A DNA stretch of 64,000 nt, taken from the NCBI RefSeq assembly GCF_023898315.1, contig NC_064618.1:248991076-249055075 (forward strand), written 5' to 3'. Position 1 is the first letter of the stretch. Each line of letters begins with the position of its first letter. This DNA comes from Schistocerca nitens (taxonomy: Eukaryota; Arthropoda; Insecta; Orthoptera; Acrididae). Below are positions 44,515 through 56,145 of this stretch, piece after piece. The notes under the pieces are model-generated. The model saw only the letters and a program-made list of their open reading frames with translations, was not told the DNA's origin and ran no database searches. Made by a program: the position numbers and the translations under genes.

Positions 44515-45905
44515 CACTGGTGGCCACCGTAAATGCAACTCCAAGAAAGACAAGAGGTAGCACAACAAAATTTATTGTGCAGATAACATGTTGACCAAGT
44601 ATCAAATGATTACGTTTACAGACGTCTGTGACATGTGGTTCCTGCCAGAATCAGTAACCAGAGTAGCCGCCATTGTTGGAGATCACCGCTGCCATACGTC
44701 TCGGCATTGAGTCAAAGAGACGTTGGATGTGTTCCTGGGGTACAGCAGCCCAAGCAGCTTCCACACGTTGCCAAAGATCATCTGGTGTGGCAGCTGGGGA
44801 TGTAATCTGGGTCACTCTTTGAGCAACCATGGACCACATGTTTTCTATCGGCGAAAGATCCGGAGAGCGAGCCGGCCAGGGAAGCAATTCAATCTGTTTA
44901 TTGACGAAGAACCTTTGGACAATGAGTGCCACGTGTGATCGCGCATTATCCTGTTGAAATATGGCTGTGGCCGAGCCCTGAAGGTAAGGAAGGACAACTG
45001 GCTCCAGCACCTCGGATATGTAGCGCCGGCTATTTAAAGTGCCGGCAAAGCGTACTAGAGGCGTGCGAGAGTAATATCCAATACCGCCCCATACCATAAT
45101 ACCCGGTGCAAGACCAGTGTGGCGGTGCATAATGCAGCTGTCCAGCATCTTCTCTCCACGGTGTCTCCACACTCGAATCCGACCATCGTGGTGCTGCAGA
45201 CAGAAGCGTGCCTCGTCAGTAAAGACAATGTCATTCCATTCTGCCGTCCACATCCGTCTGTCATCACACCATTGGCGACGGAGACGTCTGTGGTTCTGCG
45301 TCCATGGTAGACGAAGCAATGGACGTCTTGCGGACAGGCCACTCTGCTGTAAACGGCGTCGAATGGTACGCGCAGACACTGGATGATGCGTTACAGACGC
45401 AATGTGCTGTGCTATGGTTCGGGATGTCACTGAGCGATGCGTCACTGCCATGCGCACAATTTGCCTATCAGCACGTGCAGTGGTGCACCGAGGTGAATGC
45501 GATCGACCACGTCGGTCCGTCGTACCCTCCTGCATCCAACGGTCACATATCCGCATTACAGTTGTTTGGTTTCGTCCAACACGACTAGCGATTTCTCTGT
45601 ATGATAATCCACAATCTCGGTAAGCCACTATCCTTCCTCTGTCGAACTCGGATACTTGATCAAAAGATGTTCGCTGTTGTCTACGAGGCATAACTGATCG
45701 TCTTGTGAAACAACCACAAGGTAAACACACGTCGAAATCGCCAAGTCTTAAATGGCGCTATGAGGTGGCGCCACAGGCGCGCGTGATGTGCGTCTGCGCT
45801 GAAATTCTAATCAGTTGCATATCTCATCGCTGCAAACTCATGGTGTAAATTTCACTTGATTCGGATGCTTCCTTCAGGGTGTTGCATTTACGGTGGCCAG
45901 CAGTG
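44515..45905 (-). mobile_element. Tc1 transposon, apparently intact
   Basis: A 1391-bp element with 25-bp terminal repeats (44515-44539, 45881-45905; 'cactggtggccaccgtaaat' at the left; one mismatch at position 6), flanked by TA at 44513-44514 and 45906-45907, with one open transposase frame on the minus strand. It is inserted in the endonuclease of a Tx1-type LINE. Confidence 0.95.
44651..45691 (-). CDS. Tc1 transposase (DD34E), 346 codons
   Basis: A complete Tc1-family transposase of normal size (about 340). The N-terminal paired-like domain has two helix-turn-helix units: SEFDRGRIVAYRDCGLSYRE with VGRNQTTVMRICDRW, and VTSRTIAQHIASV with VSARTIRRRLQQSGL. A short basic stretch (GRSHSPRCTTARADR) lies between. 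Catalytic residues: D in DIVFTDEARF, D in IFQQDNARSH, and E in SPDLSPIENMW, with exactly 34 residues between the last two. GIMVWGGIGYYSRTPLV is the typical Gly-rich strand. I chose the Met of MPRRQQRTSF as start; an in-frame Met 13 codons upstream (45730) adds a Cys-rich leader untypical for the family. No stop or shift was found. It acts in the nucleus to excise and insert the element at TA. Confidence 0.95.
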   Translation of the reverse strand: MPRRQQRTSFDQVSEFDRGRIVAYRDCGLSYREIASRVGRNQTTVMRICDRWMQEGTTDRRGRSHSPRCTTARADRQIVRMAVTHRSVTSRTIAQHIASVTHHPVSARTIRRRLQQSGLSARRPLLRLPWTQNHRRLRRQWCDDRRMWTAEWNDIVFTDEARFCLQHHDGRIRVWRHRGEKMLDSCIMHRHTGLAPGIMVWGGIGYYSRTPLVRFAGTLNSRRYISEVLEPVVLPYLQGSATAIFQQDNARSHVALIVQRFFVNKQIELLPWPARSPDLSPIENMWSMVAQRVTQITSPAATPDDLWQRVEAAWAAVPQEHIQRLFDSMPRRMAAVISNNGGYSGY

Positions 45906-46799
45906 TATATGCTCCGTTGGGCACATCCAACTGACATCAACGTTTTTCTTTTTACTCTGTAGACATTGCCCGCCTATTCCTTGATAGTTTCGACCACAGT
46001 ATAGTTGGAGGCGACTTTAATTGCGTATTGCATCTGAAAGACCAACACCCTGGCTGCTCACCATGCCTGGAGCTACGTACAGTGGTGGAAGAACTCCACC
46101 TTACTGACTCCTGGGACAAGGTTCATAGCGACGACCCCGGCTTTACACATCTTAAAAGTCATTCTGCAAGCAAGACAGATTACGTCTACGTCTCCAACAC
46201 CACCCAGTCTGGAGTGCTCGCCGCGGAAAAAGGCCACTCACCTTTTCCGACCATTGCGCGCTCATCAGCTCCCTCCTACTTCCACAGCAGTCAGTCTGGC
46301 GCAGCCGTGGGACATGGTGTCTTAACATGTCCATCCTCTTCACCCCGATTTGTCGACAGCACGTCACAATAGTTTACTTCCAGTGAATGCCGCACTCCAG
46401 TTATCCCTGTATACTGATGTGCTGGCTCAACTGCACCAAAACAACAATCACGAGAGAGCTGGTCCAGTGTAGGACAAAATGGCAGTGTGACATCATGAGT
46501 TATTACTATACCATGCTACGAGAACTCGATAACCAATCTCTATTACCTGCATAACGCACAGGAAACAACGCATTAAAACCAAGCTCCTTTCGTTGACATG
46601 CAATAAACTACAGGGTATGGTGGTGAAATCACGCAGACAGGATATCACGCCGAGGAACCACCATCTATACTCCGTACAACGTCCACCATCGTCGTCGTCG
46701 TCACAGCTTATCGCCACCCTACTCAAGTGAGACTGTAGCCGTGTCATTATACAGGCGACTACTGTCTCCAACTTAGCTGACCACTACTGACAATTTTAT

Positions 46800-48665
46800 G
46801 ACAACAGAACCGCGGACGATGCAACATATGAGGATGTTCTCCAACGTGTCACATGTGCTTTCGATGCAACAGACGCAACATCCTTGGTGCCGGAAATTAC
46901 TACAGACGAGGTGACAGACGCTATCGCCAAAGGCGCAACTAATAAATCATTATATCCAGACGGCCTTCCGGTTGAATTCTAGCTGGCGTTCCGTGAGCTG
47001 ATGATCCAGCGGTGGACAGATATGTTCCCGGAGCTGCTTACTCCCAACTTCCGTGTGCCAGCGACCTTTGTGGCCGGCATTGTAACTCCGGTACATAAAC
47101 CGTTCCGAGATGCGGAGATCACAAATTTTCGCCCGCTTACTCTTCTCAGTGCGGACTATTGGCGTCACACATACACGTGGTATTGGCCTCATTCCTTTCA
47201 CTGGAGCATATGTCACACGGCTGTGCTGCCAATCTACAAACTGCCAGGGGCGACCGTCGGGATCTCACTGCTCTCGCCACGTCATGCTACCTCCTTGCAG
47301 CACTGGTATCAATCGATTTCGACAATGCCTTTGATAGGGTCTGGCACCAGTTCCTTCTATTGGTGGTGATGCACATGGATTTCCCTCCGTCATTCGTCGA
47401 CACTCTAAGACGTCTGCTAACCGGTGCCTCAAAACAAGCATTGAAGTCAATGGACAACTAGCGGGACTGATTCCAATACGGCATTCCATCAGACATGGCT
47501 GTCTCCTGTCCACTATGCTGTTCTCTATCGCCCTCGAACCCCTCATTGGAAGCCTCCTAATTTGTCTTACGGGACCCGGGACTCACCCTATACAGCCGTA
47601 ACCTTCATTGCCGAGCATATGTGGACGACCTGCTCCTGGCACACTCACCTAAGGAAATGCATAATACCATCGCATGGATCCAACAGGACGGAAGGACGTT
47701 GGGAAGCATCCCAATGTGGCCAAATCAGCGATTATGAACATTGTTCGTGGACTCCAAGACGAAGGGGTACTGCCTCTGCCCACAGTCGACAAACTCCGTT
47801 ACTTGGGTATCACATTTACCGGACATACCCACCACACAGTCGCGTACACCTACCGCCGTTTACTTCAGACAATACAAGCCTATATCCAACACAATCTCCC
47901 TGCAGTCTGAATCCGCTCCAGCGAATGGCCTCTGTTAACGCCTATGTAGCGCCCAAGCTGGTACTTGTTGCTCGAATCTTCTTTCTGCCAATTGTCCTTG
48001 GGGGTCACAGTTCCAAGAGACCACTGGGTACCCATATCAGCAGGAACCATCTTTAATATCCGCTACGACACTCTCACCCTCCCCACTTCAGCAGGAGGAC
48101 TCGGTCTCGTCCATGTTAGAGCCAGGACATTCGCTTTATACCTAACTACTATGACAAGGCGTTGGCATGAGCCTTCCGCGTTACTTATGCGCAGCCTCTT
48201 GGAGGTTCTTATGTCTGCCTCTACTGTCTCGCCAATCAATGTGGTCCACATTGCCCCAACATTTTCCCAAATATCGACCTACAATGTCGAACTCAGCTAC
48301 ATACGTGATGCCCTTCCAATCATTTGAGCATCACGAGCGGAAGTCTTTTACAAAATTTTTTGCAACGCACACCCCGCAATTTGTTGGAGAACCTCCGCCC
48401 AGACATTCGTTGAACAACAGAGTGGAAGAACACCGATGTGCCCTTCCTTATAATCGATGCACAGGCCCTGTGGTACCCCGTCTTTAATGGTAAATACCCA
48501 ACAAGCCAGCGACTTCACCATACTGGACTGGCCAAATCACCGCTTTGTACTCGCTGCTACAATGAGAACACTAATGAGCATCCTCTTACATGTCCTTCGA
48601 CGCACGATGTATGGCAACCTTTTCAGCGACAGGTAACATATTTTAGATGCTCACACTGCACTTGA
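46800..48665 (+). pseudogene. LINE reverse transcriptase and zinc domain, decayed
   Basis: Plus-strand fragments in order: FVAGIVTPVHKPFRDAEITN with FRPLTLLSADYW (about 47070-47160), ALVSIDFDNAFDRVWHQFLL (47300-47355, catalytic Asp), IRHSIRHGCLLSTMLFSIAL (where GVPQGSPLS has decayed), CRAYVDDLLLA (active site YVDD instead of YADD, about 47610-47640), LRYLGITFTGHTHH, and the C-terminal zinc motif LCTRCYNENTNEHPLTCPST. At least four frame changes. Closest relative in the window: 20331-22209. Confidence 0.85.
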
Positions 48666-49524
48666 ACGAATCTCATACTATCGTCGTCAATTTACTTACA
48701 CAGTGTAATTAATGACCCCCCCCTCTAAGTTGGAGCGTAATAGCTATTCGACGTGCCTGACATCTCACAGCACAGTCTTTCGTAATGGCAAGATCTTACA
48801 GCAAACGCCCGACCAGTGATTGGGAGATGAGCTCGCAGTAGTGCGCGCTATGACTTCCAACTTGTCTTTCTTTTTTTCTTTTTGTTTCTACTTTTTCGTT
48901 TCTGTTTCTTGTCATGCCTCCAATGTTTGTGGGCTTTGAGCCGTTAGAGAAGTTTACCCTCATTGACTACAACTGGGACAAAAAATAAATACAAATATAA
49001 ATAAATGAATAAATAAAAGTTAAATAAGTAAATAAAACAAAAAAGAAATCTATACATTTCCTGACGTCACACGACGTTCGCAATAGATGATGGGGAAGAT
49101 AAGGCCATACCTCGCCCTCTACCAGCAGACAATTGCTGTGCCTCTCCCATAAATAAGGGGGGTTATTATAAAAAAAATGAAATAACACTAAAAATGGGAA
49201 GCGTCTTTGATTAGTAATCAAAACATCATAGGTCCTGTGTTCTAACCCGGCCACTACTTAAATTTTGAATAAAAGTTTTCAGCAAAGGCGACAATGAACT
49301 TCCAGCATAAGAAGTCACCTCATTCTGCAAATGGTCTTGTCAAAGAGGGTGGAAGAGCGAACAGAGGTTCAACGCACTCTCTTGCCCTTGCGGTGCTAAA
49401 CTGCCCCAAAATGCGGAAGAATCGGTTATTATCAACGGCATGAGGATGCAGAAGGCAATGGAAACCACTGCATTAAAGATACATAATGTGTACCCATAGT
49501 ATATGTGGCCTGTAATTCAAAAAA

Positions 49525-49739
49525 TGTCGTGATGACCGCCGGCCGGAGTGGCCGTGCGGTTCTAGGCGCTACAGTCTGGAACCAAGCGACCGCTACGGTC
49601 GCAGGTTCAAATCCTGCCTCGGGCATGGATGTGTGCGATGCACTTAGGTTAGTTATGTTTAATTAGTTCTAAGTTCTAGGCGACTGATGACCTCAGAAGT
49701 TAAGTCGCATAGTGCTCAGAGCCATTTGTCGTGATGACC
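49525..49739 (+). mobile_element. tRNA-derived SINE with 13-bp target duplication
   Basis: The body 49538-49726, plus strand, starts 'gccggccggagtggccgtgc' and holds A- and B-boxes and the 'cttaggttagttatg' stretch. Duplication tgtcgtgatgacc at 49525-49537 and 49727-49739. Same family as 3844-4039 and 13351-13520; complete. Confidence 0.93.
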
Positions 49740-49859
49740 TCTCCATGGGCAAGAGATTTCGGGTTAGCCCCCATTCGGACCTCTGGAAGGGGTCTGCCAA
49801 GCGGAAGTGATTATGAGAAAAAGATGGATTGATGAACGAAGAGATAACGTTCTACGAGT

Positions 49860-52800
49860 CGCAGGATGGAATGTCAGAAGTCTGAACGTAGTACCAAAGC
49901 TAGCTAGAAAACATGAAAAGGGAAACTCAAAGGTTCAAACTCGATATAGTGGGGGAGAGTGAAGTGAAACAGAAAGAAAATAAGGATTCCTGGTTAGACG
50001 AACGTAGGTAAACTAGTTGATCCGTGTCAGTAATTCGCACTCTATCCTGATCTGTCACTGATAAGTAATATAATAATGGGGAAATATGTAAATGGAAATA
50101 TTTATTAATTTATTAATAAAAGGTATTGTATTTTGAATAGTAGTAACAAATATTTTCACACTGTAAAGTCAGAATAATTTTATTTCTTAAAATTTCTTTA
50201 TTTTACAGAATTTCTTTAAAATCACTGTTAGTAATTACATTGTGATTACCGTTTACTTTTTGGCCGCTTGTGTCTGTAGTAAAAACATAAATATCAATGA
50301 ACGTGCGAAGTCGTAAGAAAGTCACGTATCCATGTCCTTTGAAGCGTCTGCCCTTTGTCAAACCTCCTTCTGTGTGACCTGTGTTTACTGACGGGGATAG
50401 AAAAACTGTTGATTGCTTAGTGGAAGAAAATCATTTAATTATTTTTAAATTGAGATACTACCGCAACATGAGGATGATTCTAGATGGAATCTTTAGTCAC
50501 AGCACACAAAAAGGATTTACATTAGCGAGAGTGGTACGAAGGGGTCATTGCCTTTTGCCGTATTTCATGATCATGGTTAGTTTTACATTGAAGAAAAATA
50601 CCTGTCTCGCTTCTCTGATGAGCTGACCGGAGAAAACTATTCTACCTTTTATGTTTTGACTGTGAAATGGAAAGTTGAAGACTGCAAGCTCTAGGAAAGG
50701 ATGAGAATTATGCTCGCTTCATTTTTACGTACTGCGCAAGCGGCCATTTTGACACTGTCGAAATCAGCCAGGAATTAATCCGTTTTGACTTACCTCCTTT
50801 TACAGCCTCGAAGAACAGTTAAACTCCTTCGCCTTCTCTACAGTGATAGGCGCCACAGGACAATAATAATTATGTTAACCGATTTTGCTTGCATAAAGAA
50901 GCTAAACACGGCAACAGCTGTCATGCATGTTAGGTAAACAGATGTTATACATTATTTTTATAAAAATGTTTTCAAAATAAGGCTTCTTAACGAAAATATC
51001 TTGATAATGATGTCTCAATTATTAATTTTGATTAAGTAATACGGGAGATATGGCATACCGACATAAAAATACCGTTGAGAAATGATATGATATCAAAAGC
51101 AACAGAAAATGGTATAACGGGAGTAGGATTCTTTTTTAATAGGAAAGTAGGGCAGTAGGCTGTGTACAGTTACGTGATAGATTTGCTCTCATCAGGTTCG
51201 ACAGCAAACCAACGCCGATAACGATAGTTCCGGTATACAAGCCGGCGTCGCAAGCCTAAGATGAAGAAGAGACAGAGAAAATATACCACGATATGAAAAT
51301 CTAATAATCATGGGGGTTTGGAGCGCGTTTATAGGGGAAGGAATAGAAGAAAGGATTACGGGAGAATACGGGCTAGGCAATGGCAGTAAGAGAGGAGAAA
51401 GAGTAATTGAGTTGTGCAGTCAATTTCAGGAAGCAATAGCGAATACTTTGTTCAGGAACCATAAGAGGAGGAAGTATACTTGGAAAAGACCGGGAGACAC
51501 GGGAAGGTTCTAACTGAATTACATCACCGTCAGACAGAGATTCCTAAACCAGATATTGAATTGTATGGCGTATCCAGGACAAGATTAGTCTCAGATCATA
51601 ATTTCATAATGATGAAGAGTGGACTGAAGCCTAAGAGAATCGCGTGGAAAGAAGTGGGATGGTAAAGTATTGAGAAAAGATGGAACGTGTTTGAAGTTCG
51701 CTAAGGATGCGATAAGTAATATCACAGTAGAAAGTTCTGTTGAAGAGGAATGAACATTACTAAAAAGAGCAATCACAAATGTTGGACAGCCGACTTACGT
51801 ACAAGGAAGGCAACTCCGAAAAGACCTTGGGTAACAGAAAAAATACTTCAATAGGTCGACGAAAGAAGGAAGAACAAAAATGTTCAGGGAAAGAGGGAAT
51901 ATGGCCTTATAAATCGATAAGGAATGAAACAAATACAAAATTCAGGGCAGCCAAGGTGAAATGCATGAGGGAAAATTTGAAAAAATAGAAAAAATGTGAT
52001 CGACGGAAGGACTGACGCAGCGTATAGAAAAGTCAAAATAACTTCCGGTGAAATTAAAAGCAAGCGTGGTAACATTAAGAGCGCAGTAGGAATTCCACTG
52101 TTAAACGTAGAAGAAAGAGGGGATAGGCGGATAGAGTACCCTGAAGGCCTCTATGACAGGGAGAACTTTTCTGATGGCTTGATAGAAGATGAAACTTGAG
52201 TCGATAGGGAAGGCATACGGGATCGAATATTAGAGTCAGAATGTAAAAGAGCCCTGAAAGACGTGAGATCAAATAGAGCAGAAGCGATAGATAACATCCT
52301 ATACGAATCCCTAAATCATTGGGGGAAATGGCAACCAAAAGACTATACAATTTGAATATAAGAGACGGCTGACGTATCATCAGACTTACGGAAAAATATC
52401 ATCCACGTAATTCCGAAGATAGCAAGGGAATATAGGTGCGAAAACTATCGCCCAGTCAGCTTAACATCTCTTGCATCCAAGTTGCTGACAAGAATAATAT
52501 ACTGAAGAATGGGAAAAAAAACTGAAAATCTGTTAGACGACGATCAATTTGGCCTCAGGAAAGTAAAGGCACCAGAGAGGCAGTCCTGTCATTACGGTTG
52601 ATAACGGAACCAAGACTGAAGAAAAATCAAGACACGTTCATAGGAATTTTCGATCTAGAAAAAGTGTTCGACAATGGAAATGGTGAAAGATGTTCGAAAT
52701 TTTGAGAAAAACAGAACTACAGGGGAAGACGGGTAATACACAATATGAGAACCAAAAAGGAACAGTAAGACTGGAAGGCCAAAAACGAAGTGCTTGGATT

Positions 52801-53670
52801 AAAATGGGTCTAAGACAGGAATGCAGTCCTTGGCCCCTATTGCTCAATCGAAGGAGCAATGGCGGAAATAAAGTAAGATTCAAAAATGGGGTTAAAATCT
52901 AGGGTGAAAAATATCAATGATACAATTCGCCGATGACATTGCTATCCTCAGTGAAAGTGAAGAGAAATTAGAGGATCTGTTGAATTCAATGAACAGTCTG
53001 AGTACAGAATATGAATTGAGAGTAATTCGGAAAAAGACAAAAGTAATGAGAAGTAGCAGAAATGATAATAGTGAGAAACTTAACAACAGGATTGACGGTC
53101 AAGAAGTAAATGAAGTTAAGGAATTCTGATACATTGGAAGCAAAATAACCCACGATGGGTGAAGTAGGGATGACATAAAAAGTAGACTAGCACAGAAAAT
53201 GAGGGGTTGCCTGGCCAAAAGGTATCTACTGGTGTCATACATAGGCCTTAATTGGAGGAAGTAATTTCTGAGAATGTACGTTTGGAGCATAGTATTGTAT
53301 GGAAGTGAATCGGTAGGAAAACCGAACAGTAGAGAATCGAAGCGTCTTAAATGTGATGCTACAGAAGAATATCAAAAAGTAGGTGGACTGATAAGGTACA
53401 GAATGAGGAGGTTCTCCGCGGAATCGGCGAGGAAAGTAATATATAGAAAAACTGACAAAAAGAAAGGATAGGGTGGTAGGACACCTGTTAAGACATCACG
53501 GAGTCACTTCCATGGTACTACAGAGAGCTTTAGAGAGTAAAAACTGTAGAGGAAGACAGACTGGAATACATCGAGCAAGTAACTGAGGACGTAGGGTGTA
53601 AGTGCTACTCTGAAGTGAAGAGGTTGGCGGAGGAGAGGAATTCGCGACGGGCTGCATCAAACCAGTTGGA
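49860..53670 (+). pseudogene. RTE ORF (endonuclease and RT), decayed
   Basis: Readable plus-strand pieces in order: GWNVRSLNVVPKLARKH (49868-49920, start of the endonuclease), then after the insert SKATENGITGVGFFFNRKVG (51095-51155), endonuclease NHGGLERVYRG-like (51306-51340), LCSQFQEAIANTLFRNHKRR (51411-51470), PSLAS-type RT entry 'cgcccagtcagc' (52450), QDTFIGIFDLEKVFDNGN (catalytic Asp, about 52630-52680), MIQFADDIAILSESEEK (FADD, 52917-52970), and MYVWSIVLYGSESVGK (53274). It matches the C-terminal RTE fragment at 1695-2330. Multiple stops exclude a product. Confidence 0.85.
50011..51087. mobile_element. unclassified insert (about 1.08 kb) in RTE
   Basis: RTE sequence stops near 50010 ('aacgtaggta') and resumes near 51088 ('atatcaaaagcaacag'). 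The interior is AT-rich and holds an 82-codon plus frame (50381-50626) with no recognisable domain. No terminal repeats or clear target duplication were seen. Borders are accurate to about 10 bases. Confidence 0.6.
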
Positions 53671-53699
53671 AGACTGATAATTCAAAAAAATGTAATGTA

Positions 53700-53910
53700 C
53701 AGCATTTTTAGTAGACAGCACATATATTTCCTACAGTTAAGGCGCGTGTGCATTGATTGTCCTTATTGTTCCTGCCATTACAGAGCTCTCAGTGGGTCAG
53801 AATTACTTCCAGTATTATAAGCACGTATTTCAAAGTTGTATTTCGACTCCTTTGTTAACTCCTTCAATTTGTGTGCAGCCTTTTGAATTGCTCTCTGAAG
53901 TTGCCACAAT
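53700..53910 (-). repeat. dispersed repeat shared with 43441-43640
   Basis: Minus-strand frame 53778-54020 includes HKLKELTKESKYNFEIRAYN and NSDPLRAL; the partner copy reads HKWKNLMEESKYNF. It begins right next to the RTE 3' end. Class unknown. Confidence 0.55.
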
Positions 53911-55104
53911 CTGCAGCTGACGGACTTAATTAAGTCGTTCAGAGGAAAGCTAGTCACAGAGACAGGACGCCATGGCTTATGCATCTCCAACGCCGCAGAA
54001 GCGGGGCACGTTGCCTGCACACGCTGAGTCAGGCGCTATCCGTAAAGATCGTGCACGCTCAGTTTCACCAACCTGACGAACGTTACTGTCAGACAAAATG
54101 CACAAGACTCTAAATTTATTCTGTGAAAACCACATCTCCTCAAAAGTGCTGGGTATAAATCATCTCCGAATCTATGAGAGAAATCAACAACTATCTAGTA
54201 CCTATACAACATCCAAATTACTACAAACTTCAACGTTTCATTAATGGCGTAAACACTGTCAACGAGACTGCCCTAAGACGAGAGGCGTGAGCTGAGGAAA
54301 TATGTCTTTCACTAGATTCAGTACAATCACAGAGAGTTTCTAGAACATGTAAAGATACCGCAATACATACGTTCACACTGTTAATCTATAAACGGAGAGA
54401 AGCCATAGGCTTCTGGCTGTCTGATGCCTAACAGATGTATAGGCATTTAGCAGCCTGTAACACTTATCTATTCATGTGGTAGTGCCATGAAAACGTCCTT
54501 GAACACTGAAAACTTTATTTATAACACGTTTCGAGTAATCATCGTGTAACTGTGGCTACATTTACACAAAAGACAAATTAGAAAAAGCATCTATGCAAAT
54601 ATTGCACGGCCAATGTAACACCAGGAACGGAAGAACGTACTAAGCACAAGTATTTACAGTATGCTTAGGAAAGCTCGTACAAGCTACTAACAGAAGAGAA
54701 ACGAACAATCTCATGTGCAATTGCTGTCAGGTGTATTTGCAAAAGATGTTATTCTGAGACGTCGCATGCCAGACTGAAGACAACAGACTCGAGAACTGTA
54801 TTATTTCAACTTGGCGCCAGATTGCGTTGATCTCAAAGATCGAGACAAACCAAGGCATAGCTTTTATAATATACAAAACAATGTAAATATTTCTACAACA
54901 TTACATTTGGGTTTTTTTACAGTAAGCGTCATATCGTCAGTGAAAAAATAAAACAGAATACATTATGAGCCCAAACCTGTCATGGGACATATACAAAGAT
55001 CGTACAGCACACTAGGCAATTAGGCACAATTTCCAAATATTCCATTGAGGGAGAGAGCAATGTACAGGCTATCAGTATAAAGAAGTGCATTACACTTTTT
55101 AATT
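53911..55104. other. no gene; one ribozyme-like motif
   Basis: Mixed to AT-rich. At 54513-54550 (minus) lies CGATGATTACTCGAAAC flanked by 'gttaca' and 'gtgttataaat', resembling the core in the fold-back repeats, without an inverted partner. Confidence 0.5.
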
Positions 55105-56145
55105 ACTATTTTCAACAGATGGGTCATGTTAAAAAACAAACCGTGTCACAAAACGGTAATTTTTCCGACTGTGTCATGGTGGACTTGGAGTGGATAGGAA
55201 CAGAGGGGAGGGGGAGGGTTCTGGAGCGAGGGACAGGGGTGGAAGGTGCAACAAGGACAGGATAGGGGGCAAATGAGATCGATGTTCAATTACTTGAGGG
55301 GGAGGGGGGGGGGAATTGTGTTGGAAAGTAGACGGTTGTTGAGCGGGAGGGATGGACAGGGGTTGGGGGGATCAGGGAAAATGGGCCGGGTTGGGAGGAG
55401 GATGGAGGACTGAGGAACAAGAAGGAAAGGTAGCATGATGGGATGAAGGGGAACGAAGAAGGAAGGCGGAGGAGGGAGGAAATGCTACTCTAATCGTACA
55501 TGTTCACTAAACGTTATGCAACATACATAATCACAAAATTACAAGAGTACGTAATTCTCTTTCAAAGTAGACCATTATGCCAATATGCAACTACATAAGA
55601 TTGCTCAGATGCATATTATTTGAAGAGAAAACTGTGTACATCACATATAATAGAAAAGAGATGTACACTTCTTTAGTTCAGTTAAAATGTAATATGAAAC
55701 ACTAAGCTGAAACCTACTGAGCACACAGAGCTGTCTAAAAGACAGGAAATAGTAAATAACAAATTTTCAAAGCGTATTATGGGGAGGAATATGGACAGAT
55801 ATGAGGGGCAGAGACATATGAGACGGATGTTGAATTAGTTTGCGGGGGAGCAACAATATTAAAATAGTCAAAGATAGAGGGAGGTTGGAGGCCAGAGGAA
55901 CTGGAGAGAAGGGCGAAAACGTGCTGTTGGAGTAATATCTCCTCCCCTACCCTCCAGCTCATCGGATTTCCAAACCCGCCCCCCCCTCTAAGTAATTCAA
56001 CATGTCTCCCCCACCCCTCCCGCTACGCACCTCCCGTCTACAGCCCCTCCCCTGTTCCTGTCCACTCCCAGTGCACCCTGACATGGCTGGAAAAATTACT
56101 GTTGTGTGATAGGTTCTGTTTTTTGACATGACCAGTCTCTGGTCT
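55105..56145. mobile_element. G-rich fold-back element
   Basis: Arms of about 170-190 bases: 55115-55300 and the complement of 55965-56140. Shared blocks include 'ggtcatgt' followed by 'aaaaaaca', 'gtaatttttcc', 'gtggacaggaacaggggag'-like sequence, and a G run. Further internal G/A-rich partial repeats occur at 55780-55960. No transposase frame. Ends and target duplication are not precisely defined. Confidence 0.65.

Larger units (their letters stand above)
44190..46380 (+). pseudogene. LINE AP-type endonuclease, interrupted by Tc1
   Basis: Left of the Tc1, frames give REVHIPNIY and CGVVIYVREELPVII (44400-44450) and then, across a shift, the start of the conserved 'NIYAP' strand. Right of it, the frame resumes as YAPLG, followed by SIVGGDFNCVLHLKDQHPG (about 45995-46055) and DSWDKVHSDDPGFTHLKSHS (46110-46170), the catalytic GDFN and downstream regions of AP-type endonucleases. 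Removing the Tc1 and one TA joins the DNA as ..atcaata/tgctccg.., restoring the strand. This domain would nick target DNA. Several stops elsewhere show it was already decaying or has decayed since. Confidence 0.85.
43808..48995 (+). mobile_element. L1/Tx1-type LINE, near full-length, decayed, split by Tc1
   Basis: Plus-strand element with a gag-like ORF1 end (zinc-knuckle-like HACV.CGSHHFEHLG around 43925-43985), an endonuclease (44190-44514 and 45906-46380), an RT (about 46800-48300), a C-terminal zinc motif (48510-48620) and a 3' end in A/T-rich tails (from 48980). Stops and frameshifts are frequent. The Tc1 at 44515-45905 lies inside the endonuclease. Confidence 0.85.
49195..53690 (+). mobile_element. 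RTE-clade LINE, nearly full length, decayed
   Basis: Starts with a tRNA-like stretch (49196-49256), then the 5' UTR, endonuclease (49860-50005 and 51088-51660), RT (about 52380-53000) and the 3' region, ending 'accagttggaagactgataa' (53662-53681). A SINE (49538-49726) is in the 5' UTR, and an unclassified insert at about 50011-51087 splits the endonuclease. Frameshifts are numerous. Confidence 0.88.
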
